This document shows, one piece after another, positions 8,809 to 16,286 of a stretch of 64,000 nt of DNA. The position numbers and the translations under genes were made by a program. This stretch comes from Leucobacter chromiireducens subsp. solipictus. GTDB taxonomy: Bacteria > Actinomycetota > Actinomycetes > Actinomycetales > Microbacteriaceae. The stretch lies in contig NZ_QYAC01000006.1 in the NCBI RefSeq assembly GCF_016758195.1, forward strand, positions 265,779 to 329,778. Direction: 5' to 3'. The notes beneath the pieces are model-generated. The model had not been told where the DNA came from. It saw nothing but the letters and a program-made list of their open reading frames with translations, and did not search any database. Position 1 is the stretch's first letter, and each line of letters starts with the position of its first letter.

Positions 8809-9757
8809 CCCGCGTGGCTCGGTTTCGGTTCGGGGGAACCGATCGGCTCGGCGTCGTGCGCGGCCATTACTACGTCGATCCGACGCGTGCGATGGCCGCC
8901 CTGTTGCGGGACCATGGTGTCTGGAATGCCGGGGCGCGTGCTGCCGCGCAGCTGCCCAACGACCTGATCGGAATCCTCGCCGGAGGAGCTGCGGCGATCC
9001 AGGATATCGAGCAGGCCGTGGCGTATGCGGAGGGAATGTCCGTTGATCTGGCGAGACAGTCCGGTGTGGTCGTCCCGGTCGCGGCGACGACCACGCTCGT
9101 CCCGATCCCCAACCCTCCAAAGATAATCTGCGTTGCCCGGAACTACAGTAGCACGCGAAAGAAGCAGGCCTTCCCATCCCCGAAATCCCGATCCTGTTCC
9201 CGCGGTTCGCGAACACTCAGATCGCCGACGGGGAGTCGATCATCGTGCCCACAGTTTCGGAGCAAGTGGACTGGGAGGGGGAGCTCGCGCTCGTGATCGG
9301 CACGGGGGGTCGACACATCGCCGCCAGTGATGCGATGACCCACGTTGCTGGTCTCACGATCTTCAACGACGTCTCGGTACGCGATTTCCAGTTCCGCGTG
9401 ACTCAGTACACAGCAGGAAAGAACTTCCAAGCGAGCGGGCCGGTCGGCCCTACGGTGTCTCTCGTCGACGAAGGGCTCGACCCCCACGCCCTGGAGATCA
9501 CGACGACCGTGAACGGGGTCGTGAAACAGCGGGGAAACACAGGGGAAATGATCTTCGATATCCCCACGCTCATCGCCCACATCTCTGAGTTCGTGGAGCT
9601 CGAACCCGGGGACATCATTCCGACGGGGACCCCCGCAGGTGTTGGGTTCAAACGTACCCCAGCGGAGTTCCTGAGGCCTGGCGATCTTGTCGAGGTAGAA
9701 ATCGACGGCCTTGGAGTACTGCAGAACCCTGTCGTCGCGGAGGTACCTCATGACTGA
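8805..9757 (+). pseudogene. Fumarylacetoacetate hydrolase (FAH) family protein, frameshifted
   Basis: A FAH-fold enzyme (about 317 residues if intact), expected to act as hydratase, decarboxylase or C-C hydrolase on a ring-cleavage product. The first frame starts at ATG 8805 (overlapping the VOC stop, behind GGAGG) and reads to KIICVARNYSS; the rest (AKEAGLPIPEIPILFPRF, then [28 protein letters not shown]) is in the next frame. One extra base near 9152-9153 would join them and give NYSSHAKEA, restoring the conserved His of the NYxxH motif. The second fragment has an internal ATG or GTG near 9244 but would lack the active-site His. Either a recent pseudogene or a one-base sequence error; the close packing of the other operon genes favours error or very recent loss. 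Confidence 0.75.
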
Positions 9758-10226
9758 GCGCGTTCGGAGCGACGGTGCCTGTGGCGTCGAGGAGACGGCT
9801 GAAAGCCCCATGCAGCGAGGCCTCCGGATCCGGAAAGCGGTCGTGGGGGAGGAGTATGTGGCCCGGGCCTACGACCGCGCAGGAGATTTCGGACGTGAGT
9901 TTCAAGATCTCGTCAGCGAGTATTGCTGGGGCGCGTCCTGGGGGCGTACCGCACTCAGCCGACGCGATAAGAGCCTGCTGAACCTCGCCATCATCGGCAC
10001 CCTAGGTCGCAGCGACGAGTTCCGGCTGCATGTCGCCGGGGCACTCCGCAACGGGGTCAGCGACGAGGAATTGCAGGACACCCTGATCCATCTCGCGGTC
10101 TACGCCGGGATCCCAGCCGGGGTTGAGGCGTTCCGCATTGCGGGGGAGGTTCGCGCCCTGCACCGGCAAGAGTCCGACACCGAATCACCAACATCATCCA
10201 CTGAGAGCACAGGAGACCACTCATGA
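9750..10226 (+). CDS. Carboxymuconolactone decarboxylase (AhpD-like) family protein
   Basis: A 158-residue CMD-family protein. The core LSRRDKSLLNLAIIGTLGR ... LHVAGALRNGVSDEELQDTL and HLAVYAGIPAGVEAFRIA matches the PcaC-type layout rather than the CxxC-containing AhpD type, since no CxxC is present. It may be a decarboxylase or isomerase acting on a lactone or ring-cleavage product. The ATG at 9750 has GGAGG five bases before it and overlaps the FAH stop by eight bases; the end overlaps the monooxygenase start (ATGA). The N-terminal 30 residues are poorly conserved and the C-terminal tail is Ser/Thr-rich. Confidence 0.78.
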   Translation: MTERVRSDGACGVEETAESPMQRGLRIRKAVVGEEYVARAYDRAGDFGREFQDLVSEYCWGASWGRTALSRRDKSLLNLAIIGTLGRSDEFRLHVAGALRNGVSDEELQDTLIHLAVYAGIPAGVEAFRIAGEVRALHRQESDTESPTSSTESTGDHS

Positions 10227-11461
10227 ATGCAGCAACAGGATCCGACCCCGCATTGCCACCCGCACACGACAGGATCGACCAGTATGCCCTTCGGACCGAG
10301 CTTGTGGCGCGGGCTGCCGGGCTTGTCGAGCAATTGCGGGCTGCCGGTGCCGAATCCGACGCGCGCCGCACTGTGTCGGAGGAACTCATTGCCGAGGTGA
10401 CCGAGGCTGGCCTTTTCCGAGTGTGCGCGCCAGCCGAGTTCGGGGGATATGAGGGAAACCTCCGAACCTACATGGACGTGGTTGCAGAACTCGGGCGCGG
10501 CGACGGTTCTATGGCCTGGATCGCGTTCCTTGGGAACAACAACGCGTCGATCATTGCGCAGTTCCCGCGCGAGGCGCAGCTCGAGGTGTTCAGCGGGAAC
10601 CCCGATGCCCGGGCCATTGCGGTCCTTGCGCCTACAGCCACCACGACAAAAGTGGAGGGCGGATTCCGGGTGTCGGCGACGTGGGGCTTCGCCTCGGGAA
10701 GTCTGTATGCGGACTGGGCGCTCAACGCCGCACCCCTAGATGACGGTGCCGGAGGCACCGAGTCCGGTCTCGTCTTGATCCCGATGTCTGAGCTACGCGT
10801 TGAGGACACATGGTACGCCGCCGGGATGCGCGGCAGTGGGAGCAACACCGTAATTGCCGAAGACGTGTTCGTGCCGGATCATCGGGCGATGCCGCTGACC
10901 GAATTGCTCCGTTTTAACGGCTTGGGAAACCAAGACGCCAATCCGAGTTTCCGGCAGGCGTTTGCCGTGCAGGTGCTCATCGTCGTGGCCGCTCCGCTGC
11001 TCGGCTTGGCGCAAGCTGCGCTCGAGCTGACCTTGGAGCGCATCACGAAAGGGAACAAGCGAATTTCATATAGCAGTTACACGGATCTGCGCGACTCGCC
11101 AGCCATGCAGATGCGGGTCTCCCGCGCCTCGAGCCTGATCTCTACAGGGCGGATGACGGTGATTGGGTGGACCGATCGAATTGTTGCCGCCGCAGAAGCG
11201 CGGGAGGAGCTCAGCGTCGCCGAGCGCGCCCAGTTGCGCGTCGACCTCGGAACCGCGCTCGGCCTCCTGAACGAGGGGGTCAACCAGCTGATGTTCGTGC
11301 AGGGGGCGAGCGGATTCATGGAGAGCAATCCGTTCCAACGAGTCTGGCGGGACTTCGCGGTCGGTCTACGGCACGGGCTGGTGTCGCCGGAGGTGCCCGC
11401 AGACGTCCACGCTCAGCTTCTGCTTGACCGTGACCATGCGGGGTTGACCCCGTTTATCTAG
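10223..11461 (+). CDS. Two-component flavin-dependent monooxygenase, oxygenase subunit (HsaA/HpaH-like acyl-CoA dehydrogenase fold)
   Basis: A 412-residue member of the acyl-CoA dehydrogenase superfamily, most like class D oxygenases such as HsaA, which use reduced flavin from a partner reductase to hydroxylate phenols. Seen are an N-terminal helical region with AGLFRVCAPAEFGGYEG (residues 55-72), LGRGDGSMAWIAFLGNNNASII, a central barrel with VEGGFRVSATWGFASG, and a C-terminal helical bundle ending in MFVQGASGFMESNPFQRVWRD. The partner reductase is probably the flavin reductase-IclR fusion two genes downstream. Its ATG overlaps the previous gene by four bases. The likely role is ortho-hydroxylation to make the catechol used by the VOC dioxygenase; a true acyl-CoA dehydrogenase is less likely from this context. 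Confidence 0.8.
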   Translation: MNAATGSDPALPPAHDRIDQYALRTELVARAAGLVEQLRAAGAESDARRTVSEELIAEVTEAGLFRVCAPAEFGGYEGNLRTYMDVVAELGRGDGSMAWIAFLGNNNASIIAQFPREAQLEVFSGNPDARAIAVLAPTATTTKVEGGFRVSATWGFASGSLYADWALNAAPLDDGAGGTESGLVLIPMSELRVEDTWYAAGMRGSGSNTVIAEDVFVPDHRAMPLTELLRFNGLGNQDANPSFRQAFAVQVLIVVAAPLLGLAQAALELTLERITKGNKRISYSSYTDLRDSPAMQMRVSRASSLISTGRMTVIGWTDRIVAAAEAREELSVAERAQLRVDLGTALGLLNEGVNQLMFVQGASGFMESNPFQRVWRDFAVGLRHGLVSPEVPADVHAQLLLDRDHAGLTPFI

Positions 11462-11470
11462 AGATGGAGT

Positions 11471-11532
11471 GGGCGGTGACCGCCCGGCTATCTGAGGCAC
11501 GAGGATCCGGACCGCCCGAGGTCCGGATCCTC
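11471..11532 (+). other. Two intergenic hairpins between monooxygenase and hydrolase genes
   Basis: The gap between the two genes holds GGGCGG-TGA-CCGCCC (11471-11485) and a stronger perfect hairpin with 13-bp arms (GAGGATCCGGACC, 11501-11513, pairing with 11520-11532) around a 6-nt loop. No T run follows, so this is not a standard terminator. It may set the relative amount of upstream and downstream message or protect the 3' end of a processed transcript. Confidence 0.5.
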
Positions 11533-11576
11533 CGATCCCGCGCGCAATGGAGCGTGCGGAGAACACGGAGAGAACG

Positions 11577-12353
11577 ATGCAAGACATTTACGTGCGGCGG
11601 TACGGCCACGGACCGCGGAAGATCGTCGGCATCCACGGGTGGTTCGGGGACGAGCGCTCGTATGATCGATTGGAGGAGGCACTGGATCCTGGGCGGGTGG
11701 AGTGTGCCTGGCCAGCGCTTCGCGGGATTGGGCCCTCGCGTGGGGTCGTCGGAGACTACTCGATCGCGGAAATGGCGTCCGATGCGCTCGACGTAGGGTG
11801 GAACCTGGGTTGGAGCAGCTTCAGCCTCGTGGGGCATTCGATGGGAGGAAAGGCTGCGCTCCTCGCAGCCGCGACAGCTCCGGCCACGGTCGAGCGAGTC
11901 TTGGCACTGGCACCGGTGCCTCTCGGAGCAGAGGTGTTTCCGCCGGAGGTGTGGCGTACTTTTGACAGGGCCGCAAACGACTCAGCGAGCAGGCGCGCGG
12001 TGATCTCCGCTTCACTTGGTGAGCAGGGACCGGAGCACTGGGTTGAACGACTTGCGGCGGAGGCGGGGGAGCGTGCTAAGGCTGAGGTGATGCGCTCCTA
12101 TCTGCGGTCCTGGGTGGGGGATGATCATCGAGAGGTCGTGGCAGGTTGCGGTGTCCCGACGCTTGCTGTGGTCGGGACACGCGACCCCTCTATCACGGAG
12201 CAATCGGTCACAGCAGAATTCGGTGATCTTCTGACCGACTGGCGTGTAGCCTCGATTGCCGGAGCCGGGCACTACGTGCTCGATGAAGCTCCGTTACAGG
12301 TGGGTGCCATTGCGCAGGAGTTCTTCCTTCGAGATAGCGCGGATCACTGGTGA
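11577..12353 (+). CDS. Alpha/beta hydrolase (possible meta-cleavage product hydrolase)
   Basis: A 258-residue alpha/beta-fold hydrolase. The oxyanion region is GIHGWFGD (near residue 17), the nucleophile elbow is GHSMGG (Ser near residue 93), the acid is likely Asp in VGTRDPS (near residue 205), and the His is in GAGHYVLDEAP (near residue 232). The set is complete. I start it at ATG 11577 behind GGAGAGAA; an ATG at 11547 is also open. In this operon it could hydrolyse the C-C bond of a meta-cleavage product or an ester intermediate. Its end overlaps the fused reductase gene (GTGA). Confidence 0.8.
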   Translation: MQDIYVRRYGHGPRKIVGIHGWFGDERSYDRLEEALDPGRVECAWPALRGIGPSRGVVGDYSIAEMASDALDVGWNLGWSSFSLVGHSMGGKAALLAAATAPATVERVLALAPVPLGAEVFPPEVWRTFDRAANDSASRRAVISASLGEQGPEHWVERLAAEAGERAKAEVMRSYLRSWVGDDHREVVAGCGVPTLAVVGTRDPSITEQSVTAEFGDLLTDWRVASIAGAGHYVLDEAPLQVGAIAQEFFLRDSADHW

Positions 12354-13546
12354 GGTTGGCAGCGGGTGTCCCTGCAGCCACAGCTCTCGGCACCGCAATG
12401 AACGCTTCTCTGCGCCAAGTGATGGCGCAGTTCCCCACGGGTGTTACCGTCATCGCGAGCCGGGATCCTGCGGGTGTGCCGCGTGGGCATGTGGTGGGTA
12501 CCTTTCTCCGTGTGTCAGATGAGCCGGAACTGGTGGGATTCCTCGCCATGCACTCGTCCCGCACTTGGCAAACGACGAAACCCACCTTGACGCGGTTCTG
12601 CGTCAACATCGTGAGCGACCATCAGGAAGCGCTGTGTCGCGCGCTGACGTCGGGCGGCGCACCAGGACTCCACGGCATTCCTCACTCAGAGAGCCACAAT
12701 GGGAGCCCCGCGATCCATGGCGCGATCGCGCACATTGACTGTACTGTTGAGCAGATCCTTCCGATCGGCGACCATGACTTTGTGGTAGGGCGGGTCACGC
12801 ACGCGCAACAGGTGAGCGCCGCCCACCCGCTCGTGTTCTTCCGCGGCAGTTTCGGCCGATTCGCGTCTGCATCCCGCACCGCGAGGGATCACGACTTCCG
12901 TGCGCGTCTGGCCGAGGTCGACCTACTCCGACCAGAAATGGACGCGCTCGCCGCAGCGACGGGCTGCGAGGTCACGATCAACGCGCTCGACGGGGATGAG
13001 ACCGTGGTCGTGGCCTCGGCAGTTCAGGCCGGCCCCAACGCGCTGCGCGTCCGGGTGGGACAGCGGCTCCCGTTTGCCGCGCCGTTTGGCTCGCTCGAGG
13101 CAGCCTTTGGTTCGGATGCGTTGCGCCACCGCTGGCTCGATGCGGACATCACCACTGGAAACACCCGGGAGCAAAATGCCGCTGTGCTCGACGCGGTGCG
13201 CGCCCGCGGCTACGTAATCTCCTACGGGCATGACGCGCACGCGCAGATCGTGACCGCGGCGCAGCAACTCGCAAAGCGTGACCCCGTTCGTCGAGCCGAG
13301 CACCTGCTTGAGCTGCGCGACTTCGACGACGCCTACAACCCGGTGGGAAGCGCGGAAGGTCGCCTTGGGGCCGACGCCATCGAACTGCGCTCTATAGCTG
13401 TGCCGGTCTACGGTCTTGATGGTGGCCTTGCCTATGGGCTCACACTTTGGGGGCCCGCCCGCCCGGTCACACGAGCTGAGCGGAGTGCGTTTGTCGCAGC
13501 CGTGCTCAGGTGCGCCGGTGCTTGTTCGGCGATGTTGGGCGGGTGA
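12350..13546 (+). CDS. Flavin reductase fused to an IclR-type effector-binding domain
   Basis: A 398-residue fusion. Residues about 17-170 form a flavin reductase domain (FPTGVTVIASRD, RFCVNIVSDHQE, GDHDFVVGRVTHA, PLVFFRGSFGRF) of the type that supplies reduced flavin to two-component monooxygenases. Residues about 185-398 match an IclR C-terminal effector domain (LAAATGCEVTINALDGDETVVV, RVRVGQRLPFAAPFGSLEAA, AVRARGYVISYG, LRSIAVPVYGLDGGLAYGLTLW), but there is no helix-turn-helix. It should serve the HsaA-like oxygenase in the same operon. In Acinetobacter HPA hydroxylase a MarR-like C-terminal domain makes the reductase respond to the phenolic substrate; an IclR domain could do the same here (inference). 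The start may be the coupled GTG at 12350 or the ATG at 12398. Confidence 0.8.
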   Translation: MRLAAGVPAATALGTAMNASLRQVMAQFPTGVTVIASRDPAGVPRGHVVGTFLRVSDEPELVGFLAMHSSRTWQTTKPTLTRFCVNIVSDHQEALCRALTSGGAPGLHGIPHSESHNGSPAIHGAIAHIDCTVEQILPIGDHDFVVGRVTHAQQVSAAHPLVFFRGSFGRFASASRTARDHDFRARLAEVDLLRPEMDALAAATGCEVTINALDGDETVVVASAVQAGPNALRVRVGQRLPFAAPFGSLEAAFGSDALRHRWLDADITTGNTREQNAAVLDAVRARGYVISYGHDAHAQIVTAAQQLAKRDPVRRAEHLLELRDFDDAYNPVGSAEGRLGADAIELRSIAVPVYGLDGGLAYGLTLWGPARPVTRAERSAFVAAVLRCAGACSAMLGG

Positions 13547-13618
13547 GGGACCTCAAACGAGGGCGTGAGGTCAGCGACACGTCGGGGTTGTCGTCGTCAT
13601 CCGCGGCAGTGACCTAGT

Positions 13619-14179
13619 GTGAGACCTGTGAAAAACCAATGGCAACAGATTTGGGAATGGCTGAATGACTACAGCGGAGCGCTCACTCTTGTTTTGGCGA
13701 GTGTTGCTGCACTATGGGCCATCAAACAACTGAGAACCACCCAGAAAATTCGGAAGCATGAGTTTGAAGACATCTACGTCCAGAGATACTGGGCCGTTTT
13801 CGACGGGCTTACTTCAGGGCAGAAACTCGCTCTCTGGAATCCGGAAGCGAATCAAGAGGTTCTTCGCGCTCCAGAAGTGCAGACTGTCCTGTGGAAATAC
13901 ATGGAGCTCTGTGAGGACCAAGCGGACCTGCGTGCGGTGGGACTGATCACGAAGCAGACCTGGAAGCAATGGGAGTCAGGTGTACGAAGTGCTGCTTGCG
14001 CACCGCCGTACGTCGACATGCTCGATGCCCTTCTTAGCGACCTACAGAACTCCCGGCCCGGCTGCCCGCCGCCCTTCATAAGGCTCCGTGAAGCGAGGAC
14101 GGCTCAGAAGAGATACGATCCGCGGTCCCGTTATTTGCGACAGACCCCGCTCCGGCTCCTGCGAGGGTGGAAGAGGTGA
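13619..14179 (+). CDS. Hypothetical protein with one N-terminal membrane helix
   Basis: A 186-residue protein I do not recognise. Residues about 18-38 form one membrane helix (GALTLVLASVAALWAI), followed by a cytoplasmic or extracellular domain rich in Trp, Tyr and charged residues, with KIRKHEFEDIYVQRYWAVFD and KYMELCEDQADLR. Orphans with a similar layout are common in accessory regions. The start is a GTG at 13619; a second in-frame GTG lies three codons on. Base composition is visibly lower in GC than its neighbours (many A/T third positions), suggesting transfer. It stands alone, between the aromatic operon and an IS scar. Confidence 0.6.
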   Translation: MRPVKNQWQQIWEWLNDYSGALTLVLASVAALWAIKQLRTTQKIRKHEFEDIYVQRYWAVFDGLTSGQKLALWNPEANQEVLRAPEVQTVLWKYMELCEDQADLRAVGLITKQTWKQWESGVRSAACAPPYVDMLDALLSDLQNSRPGCPPPFIRLREARTAQKRYDPRSRYLRQTPLRLLRGWKR

Positions 14180-14266
14180 ACAGCTGAGCCTGCAGCGCAC
14201 CCGAGGGGAAGCGGCGAAGATCAGTCCTCTTATGCGGCTCTGCCTCACTCAAGAGTCAGAGGAACA

Positions 14267-14494
14267 GTGAGTCCTCTCACGGAAAGAACACAGCGGCTCG
14301 GCCATCATTCGGAAAAAGGTCCCGAACCTCCCGTTGCGCTGCCTGTGCTGAGCTCGACGGGTATGTGTGTCGCTTGGATCGTGTCAGAAACCTCGATAGT
14401 TTGGCAGGTGATGGCCTGTGGAAAGGACCCCCTGCACTATGACGTAGAACTCATTGGCGGGTCTGATGCACGTTTAGGTGACATTCTGACCTGA
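14267..14494 (+). pseudogene. Short reading frame cut by the IS left end
   Basis: A 75-codon frame opening with GTG at 14267. Its middle (VAWIVSETSIVWQVMACGKDP) reads like genuine protein, but its last dozen codons lie inside the left inverted repeat of the IS element, so any original gene was truncated by the insertion. It could equally be chance. No family is recognised. Confidence 0.3.
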
Positions 14495-14512
14495 CCTACA
14501 GTTTGGTTTCCA
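14459..14512 (+). repeat. IS left terminal inverted repeat (54 bp)
   Basis: Begins GGGTCTGATGCACG and ends TTTGGTTTCCA. It matches the reverse complement of 15728-15781 at 52 of 54 positions; the two mismatches lie in the middle (after GTGACA). This is much longer than the 20-40 bp typical of IS3 ends. Confidence 0.9.
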
Positions 14513-14555
14513 CTCGGGGGAGCTAGTCGATGGCCTTCATGAAAGGCTCACCAGC

Positions 14556-14999
14556 ATGCCACGCCCGTATCCACCAGAGTTCCGTGCACGCGCAAACGCG
14601 CTCGTCCGCGAGGGCCGACAGGTCACGCAAACCGCTGCAGACCTTGGCATCCACGAGGTCACGCTGCATTCCTGGCTCCGTCAAGACGATATAGATTGTG
14701 GCCGCAGACCTGGTAGATCTAGCAGCGGAGACGCTGAGTTGCGAGCAGCACGACGCCGAATCAGACAGCTCGAGCAGGAGCTTGAGATCGTGAAACTGGC
14801 ATCGAAATGGCTCTCCGAGGAGGAACGCGTTGACCCAAAGGGCGCACCCGGTGATCGATCGTCTCGTCGACACCGGGGCACCCGTGGAGACCTGCTGCCG
14901 ACTCTTGGGTGTCTCCAGGCAGGGCTATTACAGATACCGGAAACGTCCCACGAGCGCCACGCAATTGCGGAGGCAGTAGCTCACGGGTCTGATTCGTGA
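14556..14999 (+). CDS. IS3-family transposase OrfA
   Basis: The first about 90 residues are a typical OrfA: an N-terminal helix-turn-helix (YPPEFRARANALVREGRQVT, then AADLGIHEVTLHSWL) and an amphipathic helix with spaced Leu/Ile/Val (IRQLEQELEIVKLASKWL) used for multimerisation. After EERVDPK the frame runs on over the start of OrfB and that tail is probably meaningless. OrfB lies in the +1 frame relative to OrfA rather than the -1 frame expected for programmed shifting, which suggests an indel or independent initiation at the TTG at 14830. Confidence 0.75.
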   Translation: MPRPYPPEFRARANALVREGRQVTQTAADLGIHEVTLHSWLRQDDIDCGRRPGRSSSGDAELRAARRRIRQLEQELEIVKLASKWLSEEERVDPKGAPGDRSSRRHRGTRGDLLPTLGCLQAGLLQIPETSHERHAIAEAVAHGSDS

Positions 15000-15711
15000 A
15001 ATTCACACGGCCTCCCGCGGAACGTACGGCTACCGGCGCATTCATGCTGAGCTCACCATTGGGATGGAGATCCCGTGTTCGAGTCGACTGATCTCAGTAC
15101 TGATGACTCGGGGCGCGATGTACGGGCTTCCGGGCCCGACTCGGGTGAAGCGACTGAAAGTGGTGGCTACTGCTGATGATCTCGTGCATCGCAAGTTCCA
15201 CCGGCTGTCGCCGGACGAGCTCTGGGTGACGGATATCACGGAGCATCCCACACGGGAAGGAAAAGTGTTTTGCGCGGCCGTACTTGACGCGTGTAGCCGG
15301 AAGATGGTGGGATGGGCGATCGATTCCAAGCAAGATTCAACGCTCGTGGTGAATGCCCTCGACATGGCGCTTCGCGCGCGAGAACCTGCCCCTGGTGGCA
15401 TCGTCCACGCTGACCATGGAGTCCAGTTCACCTCGTGGGCGTTCACCCAGAAGGTCCGCTCTGCAGGGCTTCTGCCGTCGTTCGGAACCGTCGGTGATGC
15501 CCTTGATAACGCGATGATGGAATCGTTCTGGTCATCGATGCAGATTGAGTTGCTGAACCGGAAGAAATGGAGAACGCGGATTGAGCTCGCGAATGCGATA
15601 TTCGAGTACATCGAGGTGTTCACCAATCGCAGACGAAGGCATTCGTCGTTGGGTTATCGAACGCCCACGGACTTCGATCTCGCTCTCTCAAAGCAGTTGA
15701 CATCCGCCTGA
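14830..15711 (+). pseudogene. IS3-family transposase OrfB (DDE integrase), nonsense mutation
   Basis: The integrase frame begins near a TTG at 14830, behind GGAGG, with AHPVIDRLVDTGAPVETCCR and VSRQGYYRYRKRPTSA. It is broken by an in-frame TAG at 14977-14979 after LRR-Q, then continues through LIREIHTASRGTYGYRRIHAE to the core. The catalytic set is intact: Asp in ELWVTDITEH, Asp in VHADHGVQFTSW, Glu in NAMMESFWSSMQIELL. The stop probably replaced a Trp codon (TGG to TAG), judged from relatives remembered at this position. A shorter product starting at ATG 15064 would lack the region before the core. Not expected to be active unless the stop is suppressed. Confidence 0.8.
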
Positions 15712-15727
15712 AGCTAGCGACCGGGAC

Positions 15728-15781
15728 TGGAAACCAAACTGTAGGTCAGGTCAAACTGTCACCTAAACGTGCATCAGACCC
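15728..15781 (-). repeat. IS right terminal inverted repeat (54 bp)
   Basis: Mirror partner of 14459-14512. It starts TGGAAACCAAACTG, 16 bases after the OrfB stop, and ends GCATCAGACCC. The next bases (GAAGTGTTGACGCG) already encode the CPBP protease remnant. Confidence 0.9.
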
Positions 15782-16189
15782 GAAGTGTTGACGCGTGGAT
15801 TCGTGGTTCAGCTGCTCCGTCGTGCCGGCTACCGCGAAATCGCGGTAGCCACGGTGTCCGCCGCGATCTTCTCAGCGTTGCACGCGGGCAACCTGCTGAA
15901 CGGCCAGGGAGTGCTCACTACCGTCATCCAACTGGTCTACACCTTCGCGTTCGGGATCCTGATGTACCTGACGCTGCGCGTCACTGGAAACCTGGTGTGG
16001 CCGATCCTGCTGCACGCTGCGACCGATCCGTCGACGGCGCTGATGGCCAGCTTCCCGCGGGACGGCGGGCTTGAGATCGTCGCCGGTCTGGGAAACTTCT
16101 TCGTGATCGGCACAGGGTTGATCCTGCTCTGCTTCATTCGGGGTCATGTGGAACCGGAGCTCCCGATCGGCGAGCGCCGCGCTGCCTAA
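15782..16189 (+). pseudogene. CPBP-family intramembrane metalloprotease, 5' truncated by IS
   Basis: Starting at the first base after the IS, the frame reads E-VLTRGFVVQLLRRAGY, which is the back half of the CPBP/Abi motif 1 (usually EExxxRG); the first Glu and all upstream helices are gone. The rest is typical: a second motif FSALHAGNL with its His, helices VYTFAFGILMYLTL and FVIGTGLILLCF, and motif HAATDPS. At about 135 residues it is roughly half the family length. A GTG/TTG start close to 15785-15788 could yield a fragment but no active protease. Confidence 0.8.
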
Positions 16190-16228
16190 GATCGGGCCCC
16201 GTCCGTGCGGTCTCCAGGACGCAGACAG

Positions 16229-16267
16229 CAGAGCGGGGGCCACCCCCATGGGCTGGCCCCCGCTCTG
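16229..16267 (-). terminator. Hairpin terminator downstream of the GlsB-like gene
   Basis: Perfect 14-bp stem: 16229-16242 (CAGAGCGGGGGCCA) pairs with 16254-16267, around an 11-nt loop that contains CCCATGGG. It lies 20 bases beyond the stop of the minus-strand membrane gene and also 40 bases after the CPBP remnant, so it can serve both directions. No strong U run is present, as is common in high-GC actinobacteria. Confidence 0.7.
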
Positions 16268-16286
16268 GACTGCGCTGTGCTGTGCG

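Larger units (their letters stand above)
14459..15781 (+). mobile_element. IS3-family insertion sequence, decayed
   Basis: A 1323-bp element bounded by 54-bp terminal inverted repeats. It carries an OrfA-like gene with helix-turn-helix and leucine-zipper-like region, and an OrfB-like DDE integrase interrupted by an in-frame TAG. The flanks (ending in TTGGC on the left, beginning GAAGT on the right) do not form a target-site duplication, and the right flank is the headless end of a CPBP protease gene whose front half is not at the left flank. A deletion or recombination therefore followed the insertion. It is probably unable to move by itself. Confidence 0.85.

Noticed and set aside
11501..11532. 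Intrinsic terminator inside the aromatic operon
   Set aside because: The hairpin is perfect but no T run follows and the downstream genes belong functionally with those upstream; it is listed as a possible processing or attenuation element instead.
14459..15781. Target-site duplication of the IS
   Set aside because: Neither TTGGC/GAAGT nor any 3-5 bp alternative at the borders matches as a direct repeat; apparent matches come from the inverted repeats themselves.
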